Source: Modestobacter lapidis
GTDB taxonomy: Bacteria > Actinomycetota > Actinomycetes > Mycobacteriales > Geodermatophilaceae
Assembly: GCA_019779905.1 (NCBI GenBank)
Contig: JABAKE010000009.1
Span: 90,473 to 154,472, forward strand
Length of the DNA: 64,000 nt
Reading direction: 5' to 3'
This document shows, piece by piece, positions 10,212-18,781 of the stretch. Positions within the stretch are counted from its first letter, which is position 1; the number at the start of each line of letters is the position of its first letter. The position numbers were made by a program, and so were the translations under genes. The notes below the pieces were generated by a model. The model worked only from the letters and a program-made list of their open reading frames with translations. It ran no database searches and had not been told where the DNA came from.

Positions 10212-11495
10212 GTGGACTGCTTCTCGGTGACCGGTGGGACGTCGCTGCAGGGGCGCGTCAGGGTCACCGGGGCGAAGAACAGCGCGCTCAAGCTGATGGC
10301 CGCCGCGCTGCTCGCGTCCGGACGGACCACCCTCGAGGAGGTCCCCGACATCCTCGACGTCGAGATCATGAGCGAGGTGCTGCGCCGCCTGGGCTGTGGC
10401 GTGACCTTCGACCGCTACCCGGCCGGCAGCGGTGGCGGCGGCCGGGTGCACATCGACGTCCCCGAGCAGCCCTCCAGCGAGACCGACTACGACCTCGTCC
10501 GCAGGATGCGGGCCTCGATCAGCGTGCTGGGCCCGCTGGTCGCCCGCTGCGGGACGGCGAAGGTGGCGCTCCCCGGCGGTGACGCGATCGGTTCCCGTGG
10601 CCTGGACATGCACATCGCCGGCCTCGAGCGGCTGGGTGCCACGGTGGTGAACGAGCACGGCTTCCTGATCGCGACCGCCCCCAAGCTGGTGGGCACCTCG
10701 ATCTGGCTGGACTTCCCCTCGGTCGGTGCCACCGAGAACCTGGTGATGGCCGCGGTGCTGGCCGAGGGCACCACCATCGTGGACAACGCGGCCCGCGAGC
10801 CCGAGATCAGCGACCTCTGCCGGATGCTGACCGCGATGGGCGCCGAGATCGAGGGCGCAGGCACCTCCACCATCACCGTCCAGGGCGTGGCCGGGCTGCA
10901 GCCGGTGGCCTACACCACCGTCCCCGACCGGATCGTGGCCGGGACGTGGGCGATCGGGGCGGTGATGACGCGCGGGGACGTCGTCATCGAGCGTGCGATC
11001 GCCGACCACCTCACCGTGCCGATGGAGAAGCTGGTCAGCGCGGGCGCGACGGTGGAAGTGGTCCCCGACGGGGTGCGGGTCGCGATGACCGATCGGCCGC
11101 GCGGTGTCGACGTCGTCACGCTGCCCTTTCCCGGGTTCCCGACCGACCTGCAGCCGATGGCGGTCGCGCTGGCCGCGGTGTCCACCGGCACGGCCCTGAT
11201 CACCGAGAACGTCTTCGAGGGCCGGTTCATGTTCGTCAACGAGCTGGTCCGGCTGGGTGCCGACGTGCGCATCGACGGGCACCACGCCGTCGTCCGCGGG
11301 CGGGAGCGGCTGTCGAGCGCGCCGGTGCTGGCCACCGACATCCGCGCCGGTGCCGGCCTCGTGCTGGCCGGACTGCTGTCCGACGGTGTCACCGAGGTGC
11401 AGGACGTCCGGCACATCGATCGCGGCTATCCCGACTTCGTCGAGCAGCTGCGCGGCGTGGGCGTGTCGATCGAACGCAGCGACCGCGCCGACTGA
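10212..11495 (+). CDS. murA: UDP-N-acetylglucosamine 1-carboxyvinyltransferase, Cys-to-Asp form
   Basis: The 427-residue MurA transfers enolpyruvate from PEP to UDP-GlcNAc, the first committed step of peptidoglycan synthesis in the cytoplasm. The N-terminal [16 protein letters not shown] and the two-domain EPSP-synthase-like fold markers are intact. The active-site loop reads [12 protein letters not shown]: residue 124 (codon 10581-10583) is Asp where most bacteria have the Cys that fosfomycin alkylates. The same change is known in Mycobacterium tuberculosis and Chlamydia and gives natural fosfomycin resistance while keeping activity. The start is GTG 10212, supported by TAGGGT 6 nt upstream. 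The gene is convergent with a small membrane-protein gene 10 bp away. Confidence 0.96.
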   Translation: MDCFSVTGGTSLQGRVRVTGAKNSALKLMAAALLASGRTTLEEVPDILDVEIMSEVLRRLGCGVTFDRYPAGSGGGGRVHIDVPEQPSSETDYDLVRRMRASISVLGPLVARCGTAKVALPGGDAIGSRGLDMHIAGLERLGATVVNEHGFLIATAPKLVGTSIWLDFPSVGATENLVMAAVLAEGTTIVDNAAREPEISDLCRMLTAMGAEIEGAGTSTITVQGVAGLQPVAYTTVPDRIVAGTWAIGAVMTRGDVVIERAIADHLTVPMEKLVSAGATVEVVPDGVRVAMTDRPRGVDVVTLPFPGFPTDLQPMAVALAAVSTGTALITENVFEGRFMFVNELVRLGADVRIDGHHAVVRGRERLSSAPVLATDIRAGAGLVLAGLLSDGVTEVQDVRHIDRGYPDFVEQLRGVGVSIERSDRAD

Positions 11496-11505
11496 CGTCC
11501 CTCCT

Positions 11506-11871
11506 TCAGCTGCCCCGGAACGACAGCGCCAGCTCGCGGGCACGCTCGGCGTCCTCGGAGAACACCAGCACGTCGGTCCGGTGGGGCGCCGGCTGGCGGA
11601 GGGTGGAGCGGATCCCGGCATCGGAGAGCACCGCGCGCAGGGCCAGCGCCGATTCCCGGCGGGTGACCGTCGCGACCGGCGTCAGCAGGCCGTCGGTCGC
11701 GGACTTGTCGCGGTTGCTGCCGCCCGATCTTCCCGAATCGAACGCCCAGCGCAGGAACAGCGCGATCACCGCGACCATGACCGCGGCGATGACCGGCCCG
11801 ACGGCGTAGTGCAGGCTTCCGGCGTCGATCGGCACCCGGACCTCCCCGGTCGGCTCGCGGCGCACCGGCAC
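11506..11871 (-). CDS. Single-pass membrane protein with C-terminal small domain
   Basis: This 121-residue protein has one membrane helix at about 23-43 (YAVGPVIAAVMVAVIALFLRW), then a Ser/Gly linker and a soluble C-terminal part (about 65-118: LLTPVATVTRRESALALRAV...DVLVFSEDAERARELALSF). The tail has the alternating pattern of small ferredoxin-like domains that compare residues in pairs (DUF2007-like), but I cannot name the family with certainty. The start is GTG 11871; a GTG at 11835 is an alternative. The gene sits tail to tail with murA, an arrangement also seen in related actinobacteria. Function unknown. Confidence 0.65.
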   Translation of the reverse strand: MPVRREPTGEVRVPIDAGSLHYAVGPVIAAVMVAVIALFLRWAFDSGRSGGSNRDKSATDGLLTPVATVTRRESALALRAVLSDAGIRSTLRQPAPHRTDVLVFSEDAERARELALSFRGS

Positions 11872-11993
11872 GGGATCCCGCGCCGTGTCGAGTGTGCCAC
11901 CGCCCGGTCGGCCGGCGGAGGTGTCCCGGCGCCGAGCGCCGGGAGCGTCCGCGCCCGTTGCCGGGGAGCGCGGCGGCGTGATGGAGTCCGGGG

Positions 11994-12770
11994 ATGGACG
12001 AGACCCCCGGCGCGCCCCGGGTCGAACGCGACGGCGACACGGTCCGGATCACCATGGCCCGCGGGCCCAAGCGCAACGCCCTCTCCCGCGAGCACCTGAC
12101 CCAACTGCTCGCCGCGGTCACCGCGGCGGGCGAGAGCGATGCGACCGGGATCGTGCTCGGTGGCGAGGGGCCGGTCTTCAGCGCCGGCCACGACTTCGCC
12201 GACGTCGCAGGCCGGCCGGTGGCCGAGGTGCGCAGCCTGCTGCTGCTGTGCACCGAGCTGATGGAGACCCTGCAGTCCGTTCCCCAGGTCGTGGTGGCAC
12301 GGGTGCACGCGCTGGCCACCGCGGCCGGCTGCCAGCTGGTGGCCTCCTGCGACCTGGCCGTGGCGGCGGAGTCGGCCGGCTTCGCCGCCCCGGGCGGCAA
12401 GGGTGGCTGGTTCTGCCACACGCCGATGGTGGCCATCGCCCGCAACGTCGGGCGCAAGCGCGCGATGGAGCTGGCGCTGACCGGTGACGTCATCGATGCC
12501 CGGACGGCGCTGGACTGGGGGCTGGTCAACCGGGTGGTGCCCGGCGACCAGCTGGATGCCGCCGTCGACGATCTGCTGGCCCGGGCCACCCGCGGCTCGC
12601 GGGCGAGCAAGGCGTGGGGCAAGCAGACCATGTACGCCCAGCTGGACCGGCCCGAGCGCGATGCCTACGGCGTCGCCGTCGAGGTGATGGCCGCGGCCAG
12701 CCAGCTGGACGGCGCCCGCGAGGGGATGAGCGCGTTCCTGGGCAAGCGCCACCCGGTCTGGACCGATTAA
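11994..12770 (+). CDS. Crotonase-fold protein, ECHDC3-like
   Basis: This 258-residue crotonase-family protein has FSAGHDFADV at the first oxyanion-hole region and ATAAGCQLVASCDLAVA at the second. Where active enoyl-CoA hydratases have the two catalytic Glu residues, this protein has Gln (GCQL) and a Gly-rich segment (PGGKGGWFCHTP). That pattern, with GHD and FC.TP, matches the ECHDC3-like subgroup, whose reaction is not settled. Hydratase activity should therefore not be assumed. It is not in an operon: the previous gene is on the other strand, and a palindromic repeat begins inside its TAA. Confidence 0.85.
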   Translation: MDETPGAPRVERDGDTVRITMARGPKRNALSREHLTQLLAAVTAAGESDATGIVLGGEGPVFSAGHDFADVAGRPVAEVRSLLLLCTELMETLQSVPQVVVARVHALATAAGCQLVASCDLAVAAESAGFAAPGGKGGWFCHTPMVAIARNVGRKRAMELALTGDVIDARTALDWGLVNRVVPGDQLDAAVDDLLARATRGSRASKAWGKQTMYAQLDRPERDAYGVAVEVMAAASQLDGAREGMSAFLGKRHPVWTD

Positions 12771-12823
12771 GGACCCCCTGCCCCCACCGCTCGCAAGCTC
12801 GCGCCGGGTCCCTGCGGGGGGCC
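12769..12823 (+). repeat. Palindromic element, type A, copy 5
   Basis: The element begins in the TAA stop codon of the preceding gene (TTAAGGACCCC). The arms are CCCCCTGC and GCGGGGGG with the core CACCGCTCGCAAGCTCGCG. Confidence 0.85.
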
Positions 12824-13005
12824 TGCGGGTGAGACAGCGCACACCGGGATGGTCCAGGTGGCGCCTCGCATTGTCCTTCATGTGCAGAACCTGTGGGGCC
12901 TCACCCGGTGCCTGGTCGTGGACCTCGGGCGCGTGACGGCCGGCCGCTGAGCGCGGTCGCCGCCCACCGTCCCGACCTCCACACCCCGCCCGGAAGGCAC
13001 CCCTC
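12824..13005 (+). other. Upstream region of the symporter gene
   Basis: No gene is supported here. A 33-codon frame from ATG 12849 to 12950 exists but has mixed third positions and no homology I recognise. The stretch around 12870-12895 is notably less GC-rich than its surroundings and could hold the promoter. A GGAAGG ribosome binding site lies about 12 nt before the GTG at 13006. Confidence 0.3.
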
Positions 13006-14361
13006 GTGTTCGCTCGTCTCCGCCGCACCCCCTTCGCGGTGCAGGTCCTCCTCGCCCTCCTGCTGGGCATCGGCCTCGGGCTGGTCGCCCGCGAGATGGG
13101 GCCCGTCGCCGACGGCACCCCCAACTGGCTGACCAGCACCCTGCAGACCATCGGCAGCACTTTCGTCGCGCTGCTGCGGGTGATCGTCGTCCCGCTGATC
13201 GTCACCGCGATCATCGTCAGCATCGCCAACCTCGAGCAGGTCTCCAACGCCGCGCGGCTGGCCGGGCAGACGCTGCTGTGGTTCGCCATCACCGCGCTGA
13301 TCGCCGTCGGCATCGGGATCGGGCTGGGCCTGCTCACCGAGCCCGGCCGCAACAGCTCCGTGGACGCCACCGCGGCCGACGTGCCGGAGACCACCGGCTC
13401 CTGGTGGGACTTCCTGCTGGGCCTGGTCCCGGCGAACTTCCTCGGCCTAAACACCTCCGCGGACGGGGCGTCGTTCAACGTGCTGCAGCTCATCGTGATC
13501 GCCGTCGCGATCGGGATCGCCGCGCTCAAGGTCGGCGAGGCCGCCGAGCCCTTCCTGTCCTTCACCCGGTCGGTGCTGGCCATCGTGCAGAAGGTGCTGT
13601 GGTGGGTCATCCTGCTGGCCCCGATCGGCACCCTGGGGCTGATCGGCAACGCGGTCGCGAGCTACGGCTGGGAGTCCCTGGGCTCGCTGGGGGTCTTCGC
13701 CGGTGCCGTCTACGCAGGCCTCGCGCTGGTGCTGTTCGTCGTCTACCCGGTACTGCTCCGCCTGCACGGGCTCTCCCCGCTGCGCTTCTTCGCCGGCGCC
13801 TGGCCGGCGATCCAGCTCGCCTTCGTGTCCCGGTCCTCGATCGGCACGCTCCCGGTGACCGAGCGGGTGACCGAGCAGAACCTGGGCGTCCCCCGGTCCT
13901 ACGCATCGTTCGCCGTGCCGCTGGGCGCGACGACGAAGATGGACGGCTGCGCGGCGATCTACCCGGCGCTCGCGGCGATCTTCGTGGCGCAGTTCTTCGG
14001 CATCGACCTCGGGCTCACCGACTACCTGCTCATCGCGCTCGTCTCCGTGGTGGGCTCCGCCGCCACCGCGGGGGTCACCGGTGCGGTGGTCATGCTGACC
14101 CTCACGCTGTCCACCCTGGGCCTGCCGCTGGCCGGGGTCGGCCTGCTGCTGGCCATCGACCCGATCCTGGACATGGGCCGGACGGCGACCAACGTGGCCG
14201 GTCAGGCGCTGGTGCCCACGATCGTGGCCAAGCGGGAGGGCATCCTGGACCTCGAGCGCTACCGCTCGACGTCGACCATCGATCCGATGGCGCCGGTCGA
14301 GCGCGCCGGGGTCACCGAGGGCGTGGACGGCGACCTCCGGCGGCAGCCCGCCACCGTCTGA
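13006..14361 (+). CDS. Dicarboxylate/amino acid:cation symporter (DAACS family)
   Basis: This 451-residue integral membrane transporter belongs to the GltP/DctA glutamate-dicarboxylate symporter family (PF00375). Family markers seen are [11 protein letters not shown] (the serine-rich re-entrant loop, normally SSSATLP), [23 protein letters not shown] (GATINMDG equivalent) and [18 protein letters not shown] near the substrate site. Eight membrane segments and the two re-entrant hairpins are distributed as usual. In the marker DxxRTxxNV the Arg is present (GRTATNV), which favours acidic substrates. The protein uses a GTG start with GGAAGG upstream. It is convergent with the lipoprotein gene 16 bp away and forms no operon. 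Confidence 0.9.
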   Translation: MFARLRRTPFAVQVLLALLLGIGLGLVAREMGPVADGTPNWLTSTLQTIGSTFVALLRVIVVPLIVTAIIVSIANLEQVSNAARLAGQTLLWFAITALIAVGIGIGLGLLTEPGRNSSVDATAADVPETTGSWWDFLLGLVPANFLGLNTSADGASFNVLQLIVIAVAIGIAALKVGEAAEPFLSFTRSVLAIVQKVLWWVILLAPIGTLGLIGNAVASYGWESLGSLGVFAGAVYAGLALVLFVVYPVLLRLHGLSPLRFFAGAWPAIQLAFVSRSSIGTLPVTERVTEQNLGVPRSYASFAVPLGATTKMDGCAAIYPALAAIFVAQFFGIDLGLTDYLLIALVSVVGSAATAGVTGAVVMLTLTLSTLGLPLAGVGLLLAIDPILDMGRTATNVAGQALVPTIVAKREGILDLERYRSTSTIDPMAPVERAGVTEGVDGDLRRQPATV

Positions 14362-14377
14362 CCGGTTCCGGGCGGGT

Positions 14378-15280
14378 TCAGCCGATGAGGTCGTCGCAGC
14401 CCGACTCGTGCGGCAGCAGCGGCCGGAAGGTCACCGCCCAGCGCGCGCCGTCGTCGGTCACCCAGGGGGTGGCGCTGGTGGCCGCCTGGGCCGCGGAGGC
14501 CACGGCCTGCGCCTGTTCCCCGGTCGCGGTCACGCAGCTGAGGTCGGGCAGCGGGCCCACCGGTTCGCCGGGCAGGTCCGGGCCCGGCCACGGCATCTCC
14601 GGGTGGACCAGGTCGGGTTCGTTCCCGTCGCCGGTCGCCGTCCAGGGGCGGACCACGGCGGCCACCGCCTCGGGCCGGTAGGAGCGGACGGGGGAGACGG
14701 CGTCCGGGCCCAGGGTGCCGGGGAGGTCGGTCAGCGCGTCGAGGAAACCGCGCAGCTCCGCCCGGGCGGCGATCTGCTCGTCGGACAGCCCGCTGCCACC
14801 GGGGTCGAGGCCGCCGACCTCGGTCAGCCCGTAGACCTCCCGCACCGCGGTGTCGGTGGCGGTGGCCAGGGTGAACCGGGTGCTGGGCACGTCCGCGAGG
14901 GGTGGCGTGCCCAGGTCGCCGGTCTCGGTCACGCCGGCGGCCCGGGCCCGCTCGACCAGGGTGTGCACCGCCTGCCGGTCGATCTCCTGCACCTGCACGT
15001 TGGGCCAGGCCGGGCCCGGGTAGATCGCCGGCACGGGCCCCTCGGTGATGACCCGGCCGTCGGCGTAGACGCTGACGAGTGGGAGCCGGGCGGCCAGCAT
15101 CTCCGGGGTGACGAAGCCGCCGGTGTAGGACACCTGGAGGACCAGTTCGTCCGGTGCGCCGGGCAGGCCGGGGGTGACGGCGTCCGGCGGCGAGCCCCCG
15201 GCGTCCTGGGCGGCGCAGGCGCCGAGCAGCAGGAGCAGGCCGAGGGCGGCCGCGGAGCGGGCAGTGCGCGCGCGGGTCAT
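14378..15280 (-). CDS. Secreted lipoprotein, unknown function
   Basis: This 300-residue protein has a typical lipoprotein signal peptide: basic [11 protein letters not shown], a hydrophobic stretch, then the lipobox LLGAC with Cys near residue 22. The mature part is Pro/Gly-rich with segments such as [30 protein letters not shown], suggesting a soluble extracytoplasmic domain. No catalytic motif is visible. Divergent from nucS, with which it shares a short upstream region. I do not recognise the family; similar lipoproteins are frequent in this group of actinobacteria. Confidence 0.75.
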   Translation of the reverse strand: MTRARTARSAAALGLLLLLGACAAQDAGGSPPDAVTPGLPGAPDELVLQVSYTGGFVTPEMLAARLPLVSVYADGRVITEGPVPAIYPGPAWPNVQVQEIDRQAVHTLVERARAAGVTETGDLGTPPLADVPSTRFTLATATDTAVREVYGLTEVGGLDPGGSGLSDEQIAARAELRGFLDALTDLPGTLGPDAVSPVRSYRPEAVAAVVRPWTATGDGNEPDLVHPEMPWPGPDLPGEPVGPLPDLSCVTATGEQAQAVASAAQAATSATPWVTDDGARWAVTFRPLLPHESGCDDLIG

Positions 15281-15326
15281 CCCGGAAGGACGACGTGGGG
15301 CCCGGGGAGGTTCCCGGGGCACCCGG

Positions 15327-15332
15327 TAGCGT
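15327..15332 (+). promoter_or_regulatory. Leaderless-type -10 (TAGCGT) for nucS
   Basis: TAGCGT ends 8 nt before the GTG at 15341; there is no ribosome binding site between. Confidence 0.5.
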
Positions 15333-15340
15333 CGTCGTCC

Positions 15341-16012
15341 GTGCGTCTGGTCATCGCCCGCTGCTCCGTCGACTACATCGGTCGGCTCACGGCTCATCTC
15401 CCCTCCGCCCTCCGGCTGCTGCTGGTCAAGGCCGACGGCTCGGTCTCGGTGCACGCCGACGACCGCGCCTACAAGCCGCTGAACTGGATGACGCCGCCGT
15501 GCACCCTGAAGGACGAGCTGGTGGACGGCGCGGGGACGTGGACGGTCACCAACAAGGCCGGTGAGCAGCTGGTGATCACCATCGAGTCGGTCGAGCACGA
15601 CTCGAAACACGAGCTGGGCGTCGACCCCGGTCTGCAGAAGGACGGCGTGGAGGCCGAGTTGCAGCGGCTGCTCGCGTTGCACGTGGAGACCTTCGGCGCC
15701 GGCTGGTCGCTGGTCCGCCGCGAGTACCCGACCGCGATCGGCCCGGTCGACCTGCTCTGCCGGGACGCCGGCGGCGCGGTGGTCGCGGTGGAGATCAAGC
15801 GGCGCGGTGAGATCGACGGCGTCGAACAGCTCACCCGCTACCTGGAGCTGCTCAACCGCGACCCGCTGCTGGCGCCGGTGAAGGGTGTCTTCGCCGCGCA
15901 GGAGATCAAGCCGCAGGCCCGGGTGCTGGCCACCGACCGGGGGATCGACTGCGTGACGGTCGACTACGCCGTCCTCAAGGGCACCGACGACCCCTCTGCG
16001 CGGCTGTTCTAG
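15341..16012 (+). CDS. nucS: Mismatch-specific endonuclease NucS/EndoMS
   Basis: The 223-residue NucS replaces MutS/MutL mismatch repair in most actinobacteria: it cleaves both strands at mismatched bases and is helped by the sliding clamp. The N-terminal DNA-binding/dimerisation domain covers about 1-105 ([30 protein letters not shown]). The C-terminal RecB-like nuclease domain has [20 protein letters not shown], with the Asp and Glu-x-Lys metal/catalytic residues intact. C-terminal PSARLF resembles a clamp-binding tail. The GTG at 15341 is supported by an upstream TAGCGT element. Confidence 0.95.
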   Translation: MRLVIARCSVDYIGRLTAHLPSALRLLLVKADGSVSVHADDRAYKPLNWMTPPCTLKDELVDGAGTWTVTNKAGEQLVITIESVEHDSKHELGVDPGLQKDGVEAELQRLLALHVETFGAGWSLVRREYPTAIGPVDLLCRDAGGAVVAVEIKRRGEIDGVEQLTRYLELLNRDPLLAPVKGVFAAQEIKPQARVLATDRGIDCVTVDYAVLKGTDDPSARLF

Positions 16013-16017
16013 CCGGA

Positions 16018-16050
16018 GTGGATCCGCCGCGGTCACGCCGACGGATCCAC
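16018..16050 (+). terminator. Stem-loop after nucS
   Basis: A 9-bp perfect stem GTGGATCCG/CGGATCCAC with a 15-nt loop starts 5 nt after the nucS stop. There is no U tract. Confidence 0.5.
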
Positions 16051-16078
16051 ACCGCCCGGGCGGTGGGAGACTGCCGGG

Positions 16079-17803
16079 GTGCCCAGGGAACTGAACGAGG
16101 TCGGCGTCGTCGGGCTGGGCACCATGGGCGCCGGCATCGCCGAGGTGTTCGCCCGCGCGGGGTTGTCGGTCACCGCCGTGGACGTCGACGACGCCGCGGT
16201 GCGACGCGGTCGGGAGCACGTCGATGGCTCGACCGGGCGGGCGGTCTCCCGGGGCAGGCTCGACCCGGCCGACCGGGACGCCGTCCTCTCCCGGATCCGC
16301 TTCACCACCGGCATGGACGACCTCGCCGCCGCCGAGCTGGTCGTGGAGGCGGTGCCGGAGCGGAGGGAGCTCAAGACCGGGGTGCTGTCCGCGCTGGACC
16401 GGATCTGCCCGCCGGACACCATCCTGGCCACCAACACCTCGAGCCTGTCGGTCACCGAACTGGCGGTCACCACCGGCCGCCCCGGCGCGGTCATCGGGAT
16501 GCACTTCTTCAATCCGGCGCCGGTGATGAAGCTCGTCGAGGTCGTGCGGACCGTCGTCACCGAGCCCTCCGTGGTCGAGGACGTCGAGGCGCTGGCCACC
16601 CGGCTGGGCAAGGTCCCCGTCGTCATCGGCGATCGGGCCGGGTTCGTCGCCAACGCGCTGCTCTTCGGCTACCTCAACCACGCCGTGGCGATGTACGACA
16701 GCGGGTCGGCCGGCCGCGAGGACATCGACACCGCGATGCGGCTGGGCTGCGGGCTGCCGATGGGGCCGTTCGCCCTGCTGGACCTGATCGGCATCGACAC
16801 CGCCGTCGAGGTGCTGGACACGATGTACCGGCAGTCGAGCGATCGGCTGCACGCTCCCAGCCCGCTCCTCACCCAGCTCGCCGCCGCCGGGATGCTGGGC
16901 CGCAAGACCGGTCGCGGCTTCTACACCTACGCCGCCCCCCACTCCGCCGAGGTCGTACCGGACGCGCAGACCCCGGCGCCGGGCGGCACCGCCGAGGGAG
17001 CCCGGCCGGTGCGGTCGGTCGGCGTCGTCGGATCCGCGGGGTGCGCGAGTGGGACCGACCGCCTGACCGCCGCCGTCGAGGCGGCCGGTCTGCCGGTCAC
17101 CTCCGTGATCGCCTTCCTCGGGGAACCGGCGCCGCCGTCGGGCCCGGGCGACGCCGAGCTGCGGCTGCGCTGGACGGGGCCGCTGGAGGACCTGGCGCAG
17201 GCCGACCTGGTGCTGGTGAGCGCGGACGCGCGTCCGGAGGGCATCGGGGCGGTGTTCGCGGCGCTCGGCGAGCTCACCCGGCCCGGGACGGTGCTGGTGG
17301 CCACCGGCCGTGGCCCGGTCGTCGACCTCGCGGTCGCCAGCGGGCGCCCCTCCGATGTCGTCGGGCTGCACGTGGCGGGCCCGGACCTGCGCCTGGCCGA
17401 GGTGGTCAGCTCGGTCGTGACCGCACCGGAAGCTGCTGCCACGGTGCGGGCACTGTGCGCCCGGCTCGGTGCCCACGCCGTCGCCTGCGCCGACCGGGCC
17501 GGGTTCGTCGTCGACGCGCTGCTGTTCCCCTACCTCAACGACGCGGTGCGCATGATCGAGGCGCGCTACGCCGGTGCCGACGACATCGATGCGGCGATGA
17601 CCCTGGGCTGCGGCTATCCGACCGGGCCGGTCGCGCTGCTGGACGAGATCGGCCTGGACGTCGCGTTGGCGGCCCAGCAGCGGCTGTACGCCGAATCCCG
17701 GGAGCCGGGCCTCGCCCCGGCGCCGCTGTTGCAGCAGCTGGTCACCGCCGGCCACCTCGGGCGCCGGACGGGTCGCGGGTTCCGCGACCATCCCGCCCGC
17801 TGA
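16079..17803 (+). CDS. 3-hydroxyacyl-CoA dehydrogenase with two tandem copies of the fold
   Basis: This 574-residue protein carries two copies of the NAD-binding plus C-terminal 3HCDH unit. The first (about 1-290) has an intact Rossmann motif VGLGTMGAGIAEVFARAG, the NTSSLSVTEL segment, GMHFFNPAPVMKLVEVV and DRAGFVANALLF. The second (about 315-570) lacks the GxGxxG motif (VGVVGSAGCASGTD) and HFFNP but keeps DRAGFVVDALLFPYLNDAV and GCGYPTGPVALLDEIGLD. The protein most likely oxidises 3-hydroxybutyryl- or related 3-hydroxyacyl-CoA with the first unit, while the second gives the dimer-like C-terminal contacts. Similar tandem proteins are known in other actinobacteria. GTG start; a GAGACT element lies 6 nt upstream. 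Confidence 0.9.
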   Translation: MPRELNEVGVVGLGTMGAGIAEVFARAGLSVTAVDVDDAAVRRGREHVDGSTGRAVSRGRLDPADRDAVLSRIRFTTGMDDLAAAELVVEAVPERRELKTGVLSALDRICPPDTILATNTSSLSVTELAVTTGRPGAVIGMHFFNPAPVMKLVEVVRTVVTEPSVVEDVEALATRLGKVPVVIGDRAGFVANALLFGYLNHAVAMYDSGSAGREDIDTAMRLGCGLPMGPFALLDLIGIDTAVEVLDTMYRQSSDRLHAPSPLLTQLAAAGMLGRKTGRGFYTYAAPHSAEVVPDAQTPAPGGTAEGARPVRSVGVVGSAGCASGTDRLTAAVEAAGLPVTSVIAFLGEPAPPSGPGDAELRLRWTGPLEDLAQADLVLVSADARPEGIGAVFAALGELTRPGTVLVATGRGPVVDLAVASGRPSDVVGLHVAGPDLRLAEVVSSVVTAPEAAATVRALCARLGAHAVACADRAGFVVDALLFPYLNDAVRMIEARYAGADDIDAAMTLGCGYPTGPVALLDEIGLDVALAAQQRLYAESREPGLAPAPLLQQLVTAGHLGRRTGRGFRDHPAR

Positions 17804-17807
17804 GCCG

Positions 17808-18137
17808 GTGCCGCGTCGAGGAAGGCCGCGCCGCGGGCCGGATCGGGCCAGGCCCGGCCGGCCCGGCGGCGGAGCGCTGCCGGACCGGCGGCAACCGGTC
17901 GAGGAGGCCGGTGACGGGGACTGGGCGGTGCGCCCGGTCACCGGGGCCGGCAGCGACAAGACCTACCGGTGCCCGGGTTGTGATCAGGAGATCCGGCCGC
18001 GGACGCCGCACCTGGTGAGCTGGCCGGCCTACGCCCGCGACTCCGACCTCGATCCCTGGGACACCGACTCGGCGGCCGACCTGCGCCGGCACTGGCACAG
18101 CGCCTGCTGGCGGGCCCGCGACCGGCGGCACCGCTGA
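17808..18137 (+). CDS. Small zinc-ribbon-like protein
   Basis: This 109-residue protein has an Arg/Pro-rich disordered first half and a compact C-terminal domain: YRCPGCDQEIRPRTPH, then HWHSACW. The Cys-x2-Cys and His/Cys pairs could bind one zinc ion. Homologues in Streptomyces are often labelled ATP/GTP-binding protein without support. The start is the GTG four bases after the stop of the dehydrogenase gene, so the two are probably co-transcribed. The role is unknown; a nucleic-acid or protein contact is plausible. Confidence 0.7.
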   Translation: MPRRGRPRRGPDRARPGRPGGGALPDRRQPVEEAGDGDWAVRPVTGAGSDKTYRCPGCDQEIRPRTPHLVSWPAYARDSDLDPWDTDSAADLRRHWHSACWRARDRRHR

Positions 18138-18144
18138 GCACGGC

Positions 18145-18774
18145 TCAGGGGACGGCGACCGCGTAGACGACCACGTTGTCCCGGTAGCTGCGGCGGCCGG
18201 GGTCGAAGGTCCCGCCGCAGGTGATGAGCCGCAGCTCCGGGCCCGTGGTCGGCCCGTAGACCTCCGCGGTGGCGAAGTCGGCCTTCGGGTACTGCGCCAC
18301 CCGGGTGACCCGGAACCCGACGTCCCGGCCGTCGCTGCGGGTCACCTGCACCGTGTCGCCGACGGTGAGCTCCTCCAGCCGGAAGAACACCGCCGGACCG
18401 GTGCGGGAGTCGACGTGTCCGGCGATCACCGCCGGCCCCACGTCGCCGGGCACCGGCCCGGCGGCGAACCAGCCGGCCCGGTCGAAGTCGGCGGGCGGGA
18501 CCAGGGCGCCGGCGTCGTCGACACCCAGATCGGCCAGGCTGCTCTCCACGGAGATCGCCGGGATGCTGACCCGGACCGGTGTCGCGCCCGCCGGGGCAGT
18601 CGGGCCACGCAGCAGCACCGGCGCCGGAGGTGAGCCCGGGGTGCTCGCCACAGCAGGCAGGCCGGGAGCGCCCGGGGACGTCAGCGCGAGCGTCCCCGCG
18701 GAGATCGCGACCGCGGCGAGCCCCCAGCGCATCCGGGTCAGCGCCCGGCTGGGACGGAGGGTGTGTCTGCCCAT
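18145..18774 (-). CDS. Class F-like (actinobacterial) sortase
   Basis: This 209-residue transpeptidase-type sortase has an N-terminal signal-anchor helix at about 16-32 and a sortase domain from about 65. The catalytic triad is visible: His120 in AGHVDSRTGPAVFF, Cys186 in LITCGGTF, and an Arg in RRSYRDN (195 or 198). The TCGG context and lack of a class A/C signature fit the class F/E-like group of actinobacteria, whose substrates are poorly known. The gene is eight bases downstream of the DUF4397 protein gene, so they form one unit. No LPXTG protein is found in the window. Confidence 0.85.
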   Translation of the reverse strand: MGRHTLRPSRALTRMRWGLAAVAISAGTLALTSPGAPGLPAVASTPGSPPAPVLLRGPTAPAGATPVRVSIPAISVESSLADLGVDDAGALVPPADFDRAGWFAAGPVPGDVGPAVIAGHVDSRTGPAVFFRLEELTVGDTVQVTRSDGRDVGFRVTRVAQYPKADFATAEVYGPTTGPELRLITCGGTFDPGRRSYRDNVVVYAVAVP

Positions 18775-18781
18775 CGGCGGG

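Noticed and set aside
14378..17959. A minus-strand open frame of almost 1200 codons
   Set aside because: Only its 3' part (14378-15280) is a gene, with signal peptide and lipobox. The rest is antisense to nucS and the 3-hydroxyacyl-CoA dehydrogenase, and is open because of the very high GC content.
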